A stretch of DNA of 64,000 bases. Source: a virus. Below, piece by piece: positions 51,637 to 60,135 of the stretch (the stretch's first letter is position 1; each line of letters starts with the position of its first letter). The position numbers and the translations under genes were made by a program. Location: IMG/VR virus record IMGVR_UViG_3300029448_000018, positions 1-64,000 of that record. The stretch is one strand, 5' to 3'. The notes beneath the pieces were generated by a model. It had not been told where the DNA came from. It was given only the letters and a program-made list of their open reading frames with translations, and did not search any database.

Positions 51637-53843
51637 TGACAGGTAATCCGTTATCAGGACATACAAAAAAGAATATGACATTAACGACTCATACGAGTCT
51701 AAGCACTCCTACAATAGAAGATGGTTTATTTGATGGGGAACCAATCATCAGTCCCAGTATAACAAATGCATACGAAGGTATACATGGAAATGGAATTATC
51801 CTTGAAGAAGATACTGCTAAGGGGGATGGGGATAGAAACAATCCAATTAACTTGGCAGGTCGAGTAAATGGTGTTGCATCGAGTTCTCATTATAGGGTAA
51901 ACGTGTTAGGTGGTTACGCTGTAATAGACGGTGTAATGTTTGCCTTCGCAGGTTCAAATACAGACATAGACCTTATTTCTTCAAGCGCACATAAGGCTGG
52001 TTCTCCTTCTGCACTAACTTCGGGTCAAGAAGCATTAGTAGTAATATATGTTAATTCTGATAATGATAATAATTCGATAGGGTGGGAAATGGGTTCTCCT
52101 GTTACTGCTGGTACATCATACCCACTTGCACCATCTTCATTTCTTAATTACCCTCTATCCTCATTGGCGGTAAAACAATCTATTGTACTCGCTACATTGC
52201 GTTGTGTTTACGAATCAGGTTCAGGTGATTTAAACATTAAAGTAACTGAAATAAATGATAAGAGAGTATTCATCAGACCTTCTCCTATTTATCTATCACC
52301 AGTAACATCGGGCGCAGTAGCGGCCACAGATGCTATCGAATCCCATACAGCCTTAGATAGTCTACATGGTGCTGATGAAACAGGTGCTATGTCTGCAAGT
52401 CGCTTTGGTGCTATATGGGAATCTTATGGGACTCAACTATCAAGCACTACTGCGCCTGATAACGATAAGAGTGTTTTGTATTATAGTGGAACACATGCGG
52501 CTCGATTTACACGTTCAATCTTTGACCGTGTATTGACAAGCACAGCAACGAGTCTAACACTCAAATCTACTGATGCTAATATTCTACTTCTAACTCCCGG
52601 TGGGAGTGCCACACTTACCACATCTGGTTCTTTCCCTGCTGGTTATATCATTGAAGTGCGAAATCTACATGCAAGTAACGCTGTAGTATTCGCTCGTGCT
52701 TCAAACTATTCTGTATCGGGAGGAACGCTTACAAGGTTCGTTTGTACTACAAGCCACGCTACTACACCCGTATTTAGCGTCTTATCAGACGACTCAATAG
52801 AAACTGTACAAATAGCAGATAATGCGGTTACAACGGCTAAGATATTAAATTCAAATGTTACCCTTGCTAAAATAGCAAACATCGCCGATGATAGAATCTT
52901 AGGAAATGTAAGCGGAGGTGCGGCTGCCCCTGCTGAATTAACCAAAGCGAATGTATTGACTTTGCTCAATGTTGAAGATGGTGCTGATGTTACAGATGCA
53001 ACCAATGTTAACGCCGCAGGTGCTATTATGCACAGCGATTTGGGAACCAAAGGACAGATAGTAGTAGGAGATGGTTCAGGTGATGCAACTATACTCAGCG
53101 TCGGCACTAACAACCATGTTCTAACAGCAGATAGTTCAGAAGCATCAGGTGTTAAATGGGCGGCAACAGCGGCGGCGGGTATAACAGCATTAACTGGTAA
53201 TGTAACTGCAAGCGGTTCAGGTTCAGTAGCGGCTACTATTGCTGATGAAGCCGTAACATACGCTAAGATGCAACACGTTTCTGCTACAAGTAGAGTATTA
53301 GGAAGAATCACAAGTGGTGCGGGTGATGTTGAAGAACTAACAGGTGCTAACATCAGAACGATAGCCAACGTCGCAGATGGGGCAGATGCCGCACTTCCTG
53401 TAGCAAATGGTAATACTGTGGCAATAGCGGCTATTAACGCTAAAGCATCGAAGTTTTCTGCTTATCTTTCAGGGAATCAAAGTTACAGTTCGGGGGCGAC
53501 AAAGATAGAACATGATACAGTTTTGTGGAATGTTGGTTCTGACTTTAGCACAAGCAACAATGAATATACTGCACCAAGAGATGGGTACTATCTTGTAGCA
53601 TGTAGTTTTTATGCTTCTGCTACACCAACATGGGCGATGTCTGTTATTCAGGTTGATACAGGTTCAGGGTATGCTATTCGGCTTCGTAGAGCAAGTTCTA
53701 ACGGTCAAGATAATATGATTTCAGCAGTAATCAAATTAGATGCGGGTGATAAGGTTGCTCACTATGCCCATGCTTCGGGAGGCACAACTATACAAGCGGC
53801 TCTCAATACTCTCACTTACTTTCAAATTACGGAGATGCTATGA
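51636..53843 (+). CDS. Tail fibre with C1q-like tip
   Basis: 735 residues. Residues 1-220 appear to form the attachment part (VNVLGGYAVIDGVMFAFAG; QEALVVIYVN). The middle carries typical fibre shaft text such as DDRILGNVSGGAAAPAELTK and NVEDGADVTDATNV. The last 140 residues (SAYLSGNQSYSSGATKIEHD...YTAPRDGYYLVACSFYA...) fit a C1q/TNF-like jelly roll, a trimeric receptor-binding tip. It is thus the best candidate for host recognition alongside the giant protein. The next gene overlaps its stop as ATGA. Confidence 0.8.
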   Translation: MTGNPLSGHTKKNMTLTTHTSLSTPTIEDGLFDGEPIISPSITNAYEGIHGNGIILEEDTAKGDGDRNNPINLAGRVNGVASSSHYRVNVLGGYAVIDGVMFAFAGSNTDIDLISSSAHKAGSPSALTSGQEALVVIYVNSDNDNNSIGWEMGSPVTAGTSYPLAPSSFLNYPLSSLAVKQSIVLATLRCVYESGSGDLNIKVTEINDKRVFIRPSPIYLSPVTSGAVAATDAIESHTALDSLHGADETGAMSASRFGAIWESYGTQLSSTTAPDNDKSVLYYSGTHAARFTRSIFDRVLTSTATSLTLKSTDANILLLTPGGSATLTTSGSFPAGYIIEVRNLHASNAVVFARASNYSVSGGTLTRFVCTTSHATTPVFSVLSDDSIETVQIADNAVTTAKILNSNVTLAKIANIADDRILGNVSGGAAAPAELTKANVLTLLNVEDGADVTDATNVNAAGAIMHSDLGTKGQIVVGDGSGDATILSVGTNNHVLTADSSEASGVKWAATAAAGITALTGNVTASGSGSVAATIADEAVTYAKMQHVSATSRVLGRITSGAGDVEELTGANIRTIANVADGADAALPVANGNTVAIAAINAKASKFSAYLSGNQSYSSGATKIEHDTVLWNVGSDFSTSNNEYTAPRDGYYLVACSFYASATPTWAMSVIQVDTGSGYAIRLRRASSNGQDNMISAVIKLDAGDKVAHYAHASGGTTIQAALNTLTYFQITEML

Positions 53844-54004
53844 TGACACCACAAGAGATGACAACGGGAATGCACAACGCAGGTTTTACTCAATTCGAGT
53901 ATGCTGAACATGGCCTGTATTTTATTGACGGTACTATCAATCTTAACGAGTGGCCGAGCAGTTGGGGTACACCGCCTACACAAGCCGTCATAAACAGTTG
54001 GTAA
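53840..54004 (+). CDS. Tiny protein after fibre, 54 aa
   Basis: ATGA overlap with the fibre stop; 54 residues, aromatic-rich (FEYAEHGLYFIDGTINLNEWPSSW is split around residues 19-42). No membrane segment. It may be a fibre chaperone or tip subunit; tight coupling supports it as real. Confidence 0.55.
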   Translation: MMTPQEMTTGMHNAGFTQFEYAEHGLYFIDGTINLNEWPSSWGTPPTQAVINSW

Positions 54005-54005
54005 T

Positions 54006-54080
54006 ATGACAATTCTTATTCTTTCCTTAATAGCGTTCATAGCAGGTTTTGTTGCTACATGGCTTGCTACTGTTGACTAA
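54006..54080 (+). CDS. 24-aa membrane micropeptide
   Basis: ATG one base after the previous stop codon, 24 residues, nearly all hydrophobic (ILILSLIAFIAGFVATWLA), enough for one membrane span. As the last late gene it could help in lysis or membrane binding, but its size makes the call uncertain. Its 3' end overlaps the opposite-strand gene by 14 bp. Confidence 0.4.
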   Translation: MTILILSLIAFIAGFVATWLATVD

Positions 54081-54237
54081 AGGATGAATCAATCCAAAAC
54101 GCACCGCACTCTTTACATTGAAAGAGATGAATACGCTTATTTTCACCATCAAGGTATCTCGCTGTTAAGCGATGCGGAATATGCCAATGCGTACACTTAC
54201 GACATTTGACCTTTAATCGGTCAATCAATCGTCCCAT
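54067..54237 (-). CDS. Zinc-ribbon protein, 56 aa
   Basis: Last gene of the - strand operon, starting directly after the thermosome stop. 56 residues with CRKC at 12-15 and CKEC at 41-44, a zinc ribbon; the spacer is basic with HWHIPH. It may bind nucleic acid. It converges on and slightly overlaps the late operon. Confidence 0.65.
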   Translation of the reverse strand: MGRLIDRLKVKCRKCTHWHIPHRLTARYLDGENKRIHLFQCKECGAFWIDSSFSQQ

Positions 54238-55758
54238 CTATTCCATGCCTCGACGTGCTATGATGTCATCAATGCGTAGGATGGCGTTCGTAACTTCCGC
54301 CGCACTCAATACTGCTTGTCGTACAAGTTCTACAGGCTCGATAACACCGAGCGCAAGAACGTCGCATACACCACCGTTCTCAACATCAGGACCAACAGAA
54401 GTCTTACCTTCCATCAGTTGGTGTCTCATTTCAAGAATCGTATCGAGTGGGTCTTGACCAGCATTCTCAGCGATAGTCGCAGGAATACTCTCTAAAGCAT
54501 CTGCAAAGGCTTCGATAGCCATCTGCGCTCGACCACCTACTTGAGCCGCATGGTTGCGTAGATAGACAGCCATACGAGCGTATGCGTTACCTGCACCAAC
54601 AACAATCTTATCGTTAGCCATGACCAATGATACAACACCAAGTGCGTCATCAAACCCACGCTCGACTTCTTCAAGTGTATGAGAGGTCGCACCACGTAGT
54701 ACGAGTGTTGCTTCCTTACTTTCACCAGTATTATTAGAAACAAACAGATGCCATACATCGTTGTGCTTCTCTCTTGTAATGTTTGTTGAAGTGTATGATG
54801 AGATGTCATCAACGGTTTGGAAGATAACGCTATCAGTAGCACGTTTTAGCGCACGTATAACCGATTCAGGAGTACGACGTACAGCCATGATTCCATGCTT
54901 CTTGAGGAAGGCACATACGTGGTCGTTTACGCTATCACGTACAAAGACAATACCATGCTTACCGTCGAATGCTTCCACGATACTCTTTGCATTAGCAATC
55001 AAATCAGCCTTACCTGCGGATTTGTATGATGAATAAGACGAAGCATCAATCTGTACCTGTACATTCTCTTCGCTCTTTTCAACATCAAGTCCTGTGTTGA
55101 TAAGCATGAAATGACGATAGGTTTCCTTTTCATCCTCTACTTCAAGTACGAAGTCCTTGTTGACAATCACACCGCCGAAGAGGTATGAGTCATCAAGCGA
55201 ACCACCCGGAAATGATACCACACGTACTGATTCTGCATTACCTGCTTGTTCGACAGCAGATACACATAGTTCTGATACCTTGTCGAGAGCGTTCTCAAGA
55301 GTCTTACCAGTAATCGCAGTACGTGCAATCTTAAGGTATTCTTCTCTTCCTTCGGCTAACATAGCAACTTCATTATTTAGGTATGTAGTTGCCATGAGAG
55401 ATGCCTCGTGATACCCACGACAGATGACGTTAGGGTGTAGACCACGAGCGAAGAGAGATTCTGTGTTACCGAGTAGCGCACCCGCCAATACGACAGTACT
55501 GGTTGTACCATCGTAGCATAGGTTCTCTTGCGTCTTTGCTACTTCTGCAATCATCTTACCACCGGGATGTGATACGTCTACTTCACGTAGAATGGTTGCG
55601 CCATCGTTCGTTACTATGACATTCCCATGCCCGTCTACGAGCATCTTATCCATACCCATTGGTCCTAACGTGGACTTCACGGTATCGGCAATTGTACGTG
55701 CCGCACGTATGTTCATCTGTTGTGCATTTGTTCTTCCTAAGTCCTGTTCTTTACTCAT
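54238..55758 (-). CDS. Group II chaperonin (thermosome)
   Basis: ATP-driven protein-folding ring of the archaeal/eukaryotic type. I start at the ATG at 55758, which has GGTGA 5 nt upstream; an in-frame ATG at 55770 would add four residues. 506 residues against about 540-550 in hosts; the C-terminal Gly/Met tail is absent. ATPase motifs are intact: STLGPMGMDKMLVD, NDGATIL with the catalytic Asp, CYDGTTSTVVLAG, GGRAQMAIEAFADAL and VGPDVENGGVCDV. It is the next-to-last gene of the replication operon, behind the exonuclease. Thermosomes are rare in viruses but known from magroviruses. It likely assists folding of viral proteins, alone or mixed with host subunits. Confidence 0.95.
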   Translation of the reverse strand: MSKEQDLGRTNAQQMNIRAARTIADTVKSTLGPMGMDKMLVDGHGNVIVTNDGATILREVDVSHPGGKMIAEVAKTQENLCYDGTTSTVVLAGALLGNTESLFARGLHPNVICRGYHEASLMATTYLNNEVAMLAEGREEYLKIARTAITGKTLENALDKVSELCVSAVEQAGNAESVRVVSFPGGSLDDSYLFGGVIVNKDFVLEVEDEKETYRHFMLINTGLDVEKSEENVQVQIDASSYSSYKSAGKADLIANAKSIVEAFDGKHGIVFVRDSVNDHVCAFLKKHGIMAVRRTPESVIRALKRATDSVIFQTVDDISSYTSTNITREKHNDVWHLFVSNNTGESKEATLVLRGATSHTLEEVERGFDDALGVVSLVMANDKIVVGAGNAYARMAVYLRNHAAQVGGRAQMAIEAFADALESIPATIAENAGQDPLDTILEMRHQLMEGKTSVGPDVENGGVCDVLALGVIEPVELVRQAVLSAAEVTNAILRIDDIIARRGME

Positions 55759-55763
55759 GTTGT

Positions 55764-56366
55764 TCACCATTCTACTTCTATGTCTACTAATTCTCCCGTG
55801 TCTACTGCACGAGAACGAACGTAGCCTTCGCTCTTACCAAATTGGTATAAGTCATATGTGAGTTGAGCATCGCTTAAGCAATACTTAGCCACCTCATCAT
55901 ATTTCCCTTGCCTCCATGCCTTAGGCGCATCCTCGCTGTTCATAAGTTTGTTGTCGCTTAAGGTATGCTTAACCAAGTCTTTGAGACTGGTCATGACTTT
56001 CTGTTGTGTCATAGCCGCTTTATTGACGAGGTTCTTTGTATCAATGACGCTTTCTGTTTTCAGCATATCACCCGCTGTCCAACAGTCCAATGCGTCCCGT
56101 AATACAGGGAGGTCGAATGCTTTGATGTTATGACCGATAATGACACCGCCCTTCTTGACGTGTGCATCTAAGTCATCACCTAATGTGCGAGGGTGTAGTG
56201 CCTTTACTGTAGCATCTACAGACAATGATTTGTTACAGTAGATGTTTCCATCCTCTCCGTTCCATGTAGCCACTACTGTAGGCTCGAAAGAGGCGGTCTT
56301 ATCCCATCCCCCTATTTCCCAAGAGTAGTTGCCCGTTTCAATATCTAATGCCATTATGTCACTCAT
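55764..56366 (-). CDS. DEDD-type 3'-5' exonuclease
   Basis: 200 residues from ATG 56366 with AAAGGTGA upstream (GTG 56375 is an alternative). Motifs of the DnaQ/PolB exonuclease family: ALDIETGN (Exo I), IIGHNIKAFDLPVL (Exo II) and YCLSDAQLTYDLY (Exo III, DEDDy type). All four acids are present. The nearby PolB has a weaker Exo II, so this stand-alone enzyme may supply proofreading or end trimming; that is inference. It lies between the helicase and the thermosome, overlapping the helicase end by 8 nt. Confidence 0.85.
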   Translation of the reverse strand: MSDIMALDIETGNYSWEIGGWDKTASFEPTVVATWNGEDGNIYCNKSLSVDATVKALHPRTLGDDLDAHVKKGGVIIGHNIKAFDLPVLRDALDCWTAGDMLKTESVIDTKNLVNKAAMTQQKVMTSLKDLVKHTLSDNKLMNSEDAPKAWRQGKYDEVAKYCLSDAQLTYDLYQFGKSEGYVRSRAVDTGELVDIEVEW

Positions 56367-57762
56367 TCTTTTCACCTTTTCTTCTGTAATACATTCTTCC
56401 TGAACTCTTCTTTCGATTGAATAATTTCGCCGAGTAGTCCTTGAAGTGCCGTTGCGCTGTACTCTTGCTTACACCTGTGTTAGACATATACATATTCCAT
56501 ATACTCATCTGTAATCTCCAACCATCACCCTCATCATCAATCTCGTATGGGGCGCAAGCCTTGTATGCTTTGAGCATGTCATCGTGAATCTTTCCTTCCT
56601 TAGCCTTGCTTCCATTGATTTCAACAGAATCCTCAAGCCAAGCAATGAGGTTTTGGAATAGGTCAATGAGAATCTCGTGAGCCATGTCTACGTGTTCAGC
56701 AGTAATCACCCACTTCTCATCAAGGATAGCCATGTGAGTAGCGAAGATACCTAAGTAGTTCTCAACAGCAGGGGTGAACGAAGCAACGATTTCAGACATA
56801 CTTGCATCCATGTTGCGTAGCAGGTCGTATATCTCATCAGACGCTTGATACAATGCTGTATCGAAGTCAGGCGCAGGGGTGAACATACTCCACATCTTTT
56901 CCTGAACCATATCCTCTCTTTCATCCTCGGATAATTCATCCCATTGAGTGAATGTTATCTCACCCATGTCGAGTAGACGGTCCCGCATTCTCTTCTCGCT
57001 TGTTCTGAAATAATCATACAGGTCATCCTTAGTGTAATCAATTGTTTTGGATTGTTTGTAGAACGTACCAAGCCTACGTGTACTCACTTCTTGTCTTGCA
57101 TCCATGTCCCAATGCGCCCAGTAAAGCAGTACACGTTGGAAGATACCCTTAGTCAGTACGTAGTCCTTAACACCCTTCGGTGGGTACGTGGTAATCCATA
57201 GCGACACCATAGAAGGACACTCAACCTTGTTACCCTTCATGTGCTTAACGAGAGTGTTGTTCCCGCTTCCTACAGGGTTACACGCTGTTTGAAGATACAA
57301 TACAGTCTCTTGACTGTGCTTGTTTGGGGTGAGTAGAATAGAACCTTCATCGAAGTTGATACCCTTACGACCTGCGAGCAAACCCGGTACTGTCTCCACC
57401 TCATCCGTAGGCTTCCCATGCTCATCCAATATCTGCTGTGTAGAGCCTATCAGTCCTGCGTCTGTACCTGATGCAAACAACTCGATTGGAATACCGACAT
57501 TTTCCATAATGTCTCCAACGAAGTTCCATGCAATGGATTTACCAGTCCTTGATGGCTGAATCCAAAAGACGTGAACACGAGGGTCGAGGTGGGTATCACC
57601 AGTCGGAATACGAACATATGGTAATGCAAGTTGTCCTTGAATGTAAAAGAATGACAGTAGACCCGGTATCTCATTCTTCATTGATGTTCTTGAGAAGTGC
57701 GTAAGATACGCATCCAAAATTGGAAACTTCTGTACTGCTCTATATTCCTTTACTGATGTCAT
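56359..57762 (-). CDS. AAA+ ATPase, probable replicative helicase
   Basis: 467 residues from ATG 57762; the longer open frame to 57840 would overlap the nuclease gene. Motifs: Walker A QPSRTGKS, Walker B INFDEGS, sensor-like SLWITTYPP and GIFQRVLLY with a possible arginine finger. The C-terminal 100 residues form a helical, probably winged-helix domain (SKSTAQRHFKDY). The arrangement resembles MCM-like or DUF3987-type helicases of archaeal viruses. With primase and PolB in the same operon it is the best replicative helicase candidate. Confidence 0.7.
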   Translation of the reverse strand: MTSVKEYRAVQKFPILDAYLTHFSRTSMKNEIPGLLSFFYIQGQLALPYVRIPTGDTHLDPRVHVFWIQPSRTGKSIAWNFVGDIMENVGIPIELFASGTDAGLIGSTQQILDEHGKPTDEVETVPGLLAGRKGINFDEGSILLTPNKHSQETVLYLQTACNPVGSGNNTLVKHMKGNKVECPSMVSLWITTYPPKGVKDYVLTKGIFQRVLLYWAHWDMDARQEVSTRRLGTFYKQSKTIDYTKDDLYDYFRTSEKRMRDRLLDMGEITFTQWDELSEDEREDMVQEKMWSMFTPAPDFDTALYQASDEIYDLLRNMDASMSEIVASFTPAVENYLGIFATHMAILDEKWVITAEHVDMAHEILIDLFQNLIAWLEDSVEINGSKAKEGKIHDDMLKAYKACAPYEIDDEGDGWRLQMSIWNMYMSNTGVSKSTAQRHFKDYSAKLFNRKKSSGRMYYRRKGEKNE

Positions 57763-57789
57763 AATTCCACAACCTATTTCTCTTTGCCG

Positions 57790-57798
57790 ATTTATAAG
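57790..57798 (-). promoter_or_regulatory. TATA box for helicase-exonuclease-thermosome
   Basis: Read on the - strand: cttataaat, 28 nt before the ATG at 57762. It closely matches the archaeal TATA consensus and lies within the 37-nt gap after the XPF-like gene. It predicts a nearly leaderless transcript starting close to the ATG. Confidence 0.5.
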
Positions 57799-57799
57799 G

Positions 57800-58498
57800 C
57801 TAAACCTTTTTTCTCCTTGCTTGGCGTACCTCTTCTTCACTTGTTAATACTTTAACGAGTAAACTACGTCGGGTGTCGCCCAACCCTTTTACCTTCTTTA
57901 GTGATTCAGGGAATACCATTTCTTCGATACTGCCGCATTGTTCTAACAAGCGTTCAGCAATCTCCCTCCCAATGGAGGGTATAGCCAACAGCATATCCAA
58001 ACGGATGTCATTAGACGAGACACGGCGTAGTGCGTGTGCGCCATGCTTGCTTGCTGGCTTGTGGAGTTTGTCATGTAGTTTCACTACAAACATTGCCGCC
58101 TCACTTAGATTAGGCGTGTAGAATACTTGGCACTCGAAGTCGGACATAACTCTCGCTATCGTACCCATGAGTTCATTTTGTATTCGTGAATATGTAACCT
58201 TCTTACCATTCTTCTTTGCCATTGCAACGTACTTGTCAATGGACCCGTGAATGACTAAGAAGAATCGCTCGTAGTTGGCATCCATGTTATCGAGTTGTCG
58301 CCATAGATGACCGTTGTGTGATGATTGGAATAGGTCGCCAATACTCTTCGCTTCTACAAGCGCACCACCGAGTAAGTAGTCTCCAACAAGCAATGGCTTA
58401 CGGACTATGTTCAGCCCCGCCTTCGTTGCTCGTCGCTCTATGGACTCGCATAGGCTTCCTCTCTCGTTGCTATCAATAATCAAATCAGGCTTAGGCAT
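57800..58498 (-). CDS. XPF/ERCC4-type structure-specific nuclease
   Basis: 232 residues. Nuclease domain: DSNERGS, VGDYLLGGALVEAKSIGDLFQS, then helix-hairpin-helix repeats (AIPSIGREIAERLLEQCGSIEEM; VKGLGDTRRSLLV). XPF/Hef/Mus81 enzymes cut branched DNA such as forks and flaps. The signature ERK reads EAK, so the Arg is replaced while Glu and Lys remain. There is no helicase domain. It starts on the stop codon of the zinc protein upstream. It likely resolves replication or recombination branches. Confidence 0.88.
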   Translation of the reverse strand: MPKPDLIIDSNERGSLCESIERRATKAGLNIVRKPLLVGDYLLGGALVEAKSIGDLFQSSHNGHLWRQLDNMDANYERFFLVIHGSIDKYVAMAKKNGKKVTYSRIQNELMGTIARVMSDFECQVFYTPNLSEAAMFVVKLHDKLHKPASKHGAHALRRVSSNDIRLDMLLAIPSIGREIAERLLEQCGSIEEMVFPESLKKVKGLGDTRRSLLVKVLTSEEEVRQARRKKV

Positions 58499-58740
58499 TA
58501 CTCTTCCTCCTCTATCGGTATGTTATGTTTGATATGATTCACACAATAGACACTATGTTGTGTGCGTAACTGTTTGCATCTTCTCTTTCCACCACTTGTA
58601 AGTGATTTACATTGATACTTCTTTCTTACTTCTTCTTTTTGTTTACAGACGTAGCATATACGTAAATAACCCTCAAAGTATCTATCGGGCTTTACAGTTC
58701 CTCTATACTGTCCACAAACGCTACACGGTACAGATGGCAT
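58498..58740 (-). CDS. Zinc-binding protein, 80 aa
   Basis: Cysteine pattern CSVCG, CYVC, C and C...C...H near the C-terminus gives two possible zinc sites; the rest is basic. It lies between primase and XPF nuclease with overlapping codons on both sides. Likely a replication accessory factor; no family recognised. Confidence 0.65.
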   Translation of the reverse strand: MPSVPCSVCGQYRGTVKPDRYFEGYLRICYVCKQKEEVRKKYQCKSLTSGGKRRCKQLRTQHSVYCVNHIKHNIPIEEEE

Positions 58741-59828
58741 TACATTACCCCCGTTCCGTCATGATAATTACACTTTCCAACACATAGACCTTCTTGGTAA
58801 AGTGTGGTACAGGAAGCATGAGTATGCCCCGCCTTGACAATATGACCAACTCGCATAGCGGTATAATCACGGTCAAAGTCCACCCAGTTCTGTTGAGAGC
58901 ATATGTCAACAATGGATGGAACATGAGTCAATCGTTCTTCTTCGGTTACCTTCCAAGCAGGGAAGAACATTCTGAATCTATCGGCAAGGAATGACACGAA
59001 GTGATACCTTGCTCTATCAGTAGGGTTACCACCGTTCATTGCCGCTTGCGCTAAACATGGTAAGATATGTATGTCATCATACGACACAGTAGGTAAATCG
59101 ACAGGCTTGATGTCTGTCATTGTCATCAATGGGCTTTGTATAATTTCAAAGTCAAGTCGTTCTCCACCCATACTGATGTAACCAGTATGTGGAACCATCG
59201 CCTTATCCATCAGACCATCATACGTTAGTGTAGTGAGTTCTTCACTTGTTAGTGGTATAGTCCAGCAATCTCTCTTTGCATTGAACGAGTTGGGTATGCG
59301 TATCATACCACTTGTATCGAACGCTACTGTAGGGTCATTACAGCGGAAAGGACTCAAAGACTTCTCCCACTTGTTGATGAGTATTCTCCCTGAATACTTT
59401 ACTCGTGAAAGTTCAGAACCATCGGCGGGTTCAATTGTTTCTGAAAGAGGAACCCATACGTGAAATCCTCCACCAGTAAACCATACGAAGTGTTCAATGT
59501 TGTTATTGGATAGGTGTCGGTGTAGACTGATTACTTCGGAGTGTGGTATCTCAAAAGGTACATCAACACCACGATTCTTGAAATCCTTACAGTCGAAGTC
59601 CATTACAAAGTGGTGGATTCGTGGAGTGTTGTAATCGACACGATGATGCTTAGGGGCTTGTGTTTCATTGTAACCATAAGCCGTGAAGTATACGTTACCG
59701 CTTCCGTTCTTTCCACGCCAATACTGCTGTAGTTCATCGCTGTCCTTTACAATTCGTCGCCACCCACGTTCACCATTAGCAGGTAACTCCAAGACCTCTC
59801 TTGGAAAGTCAATAGGTACGAACGGCAT
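58740..59828 (-). CDS. Archaeo-eukaryotic-type primase (AEP)
   Basis: 362 residues. Makes primers for DNA synthesis. Visible motifs: FVMDFDCKD (metal-binding DxD), WFTGGGFHVWVPL (the xHx motif), IRIPNSFNAKRDCW (basic motif). The C-terminal part has CTTLYQEGLCVGKC, four cysteines that resemble a PriL-like or zinc/Fe-S site, so small- and large-subunit features may be joined in one chain. Start has GGTGATTAC upstream. It is placed among nuclease genes of the replication module. Confidence 0.85.
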   Translation of the reverse strand: MPFVPIDFPREVLELPANGERGWRRIVKDSDELQQYWRGKNGSGNVYFTAYGYNETQAPKHHRVDYNTPRIHHFVMDFDCKDFKNRGVDVPFEIPHSEVISLHRHLSNNNIEHFVWFTGGGFHVWVPLSETIEPADGSELSRVKYSGRILINKWEKSLSPFRCNDPTVAFDTSGMIRIPNSFNAKRDCWTIPLTSEELTTLTYDGLMDKAMVPHTGYISMGGERLDFEIIQSPLMTMTDIKPVDLPTVSYDDIHILPCLAQAAMNGGNPTDRARYHFVSFLADRFRMFFPAWKVTEEERLTHVPSIVDICSQQNWVDFDRDYTAMRVGHIVKAGHTHASCTTLYQEGLCVGKCNYHDGTGVM

Positions 59829-59832
59829 GTAA

Positions 59833-60135
59833 TCACCGGAATGCTCGTAGGAAGTCGTCTAAGTCTTGTTTCAATTTTTCCATTGTATCAAGGATTTCAT
59901 CATCCTTAAGATAACGTGCGTGTATAGTATAGAGAATATCGAGAGGACCAACCGTATCAGGGAAGCCTGTCTCTTCATCTAACCATGAATCAATCGTGGT
60001 TTGTCTGTATGATGTACGAATGAAAGGAACCCTGTTAGGTAAGTTACCAATCTCTTTGACTATGATTCTTATCGAATAGTCATCATCTAAAAATTCCTCT
60101 AAGAAACGTTGTATTGCTAATCCTTGTGCTTTCAT
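59833..60135 (-). CDS. Unknown 100-aa replication-module protein
   Basis: Starts within the stop of the Cas4-like gene, with GGAGGAGA upstream. 100 residues, acidic, mixed alpha/beta (YSIRIIVKEIGNL; ending in a helix DTMEKLKQDLDDFL). No family recognised. Confidence 0.6.
   Translation of the reverse strand: MKAQGLAIQRFLEEFLDDDYSIRIIVKEIGNLPNRVPFIRTSYRQTTIDSWLDEETGFPDTVGPLDILYTIHARYLKDDEILDTMEKLKQDLDDFLRAFR

Noticed and set aside
52706-53368. 220-residue open frame on the - strand inside the tail fibre gene
   Set aside because: Low-complexity Ala/Val/Ser sequence opposite a Thr/Ala-rich fibre; no start signal and no room in the operon layout, so a shadow.
54070-54080. Possible terminator between the two operons
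   Set aside because: The end of the + operon overlaps coding sequence of the - operon, and I see no hairpin followed by a T run.
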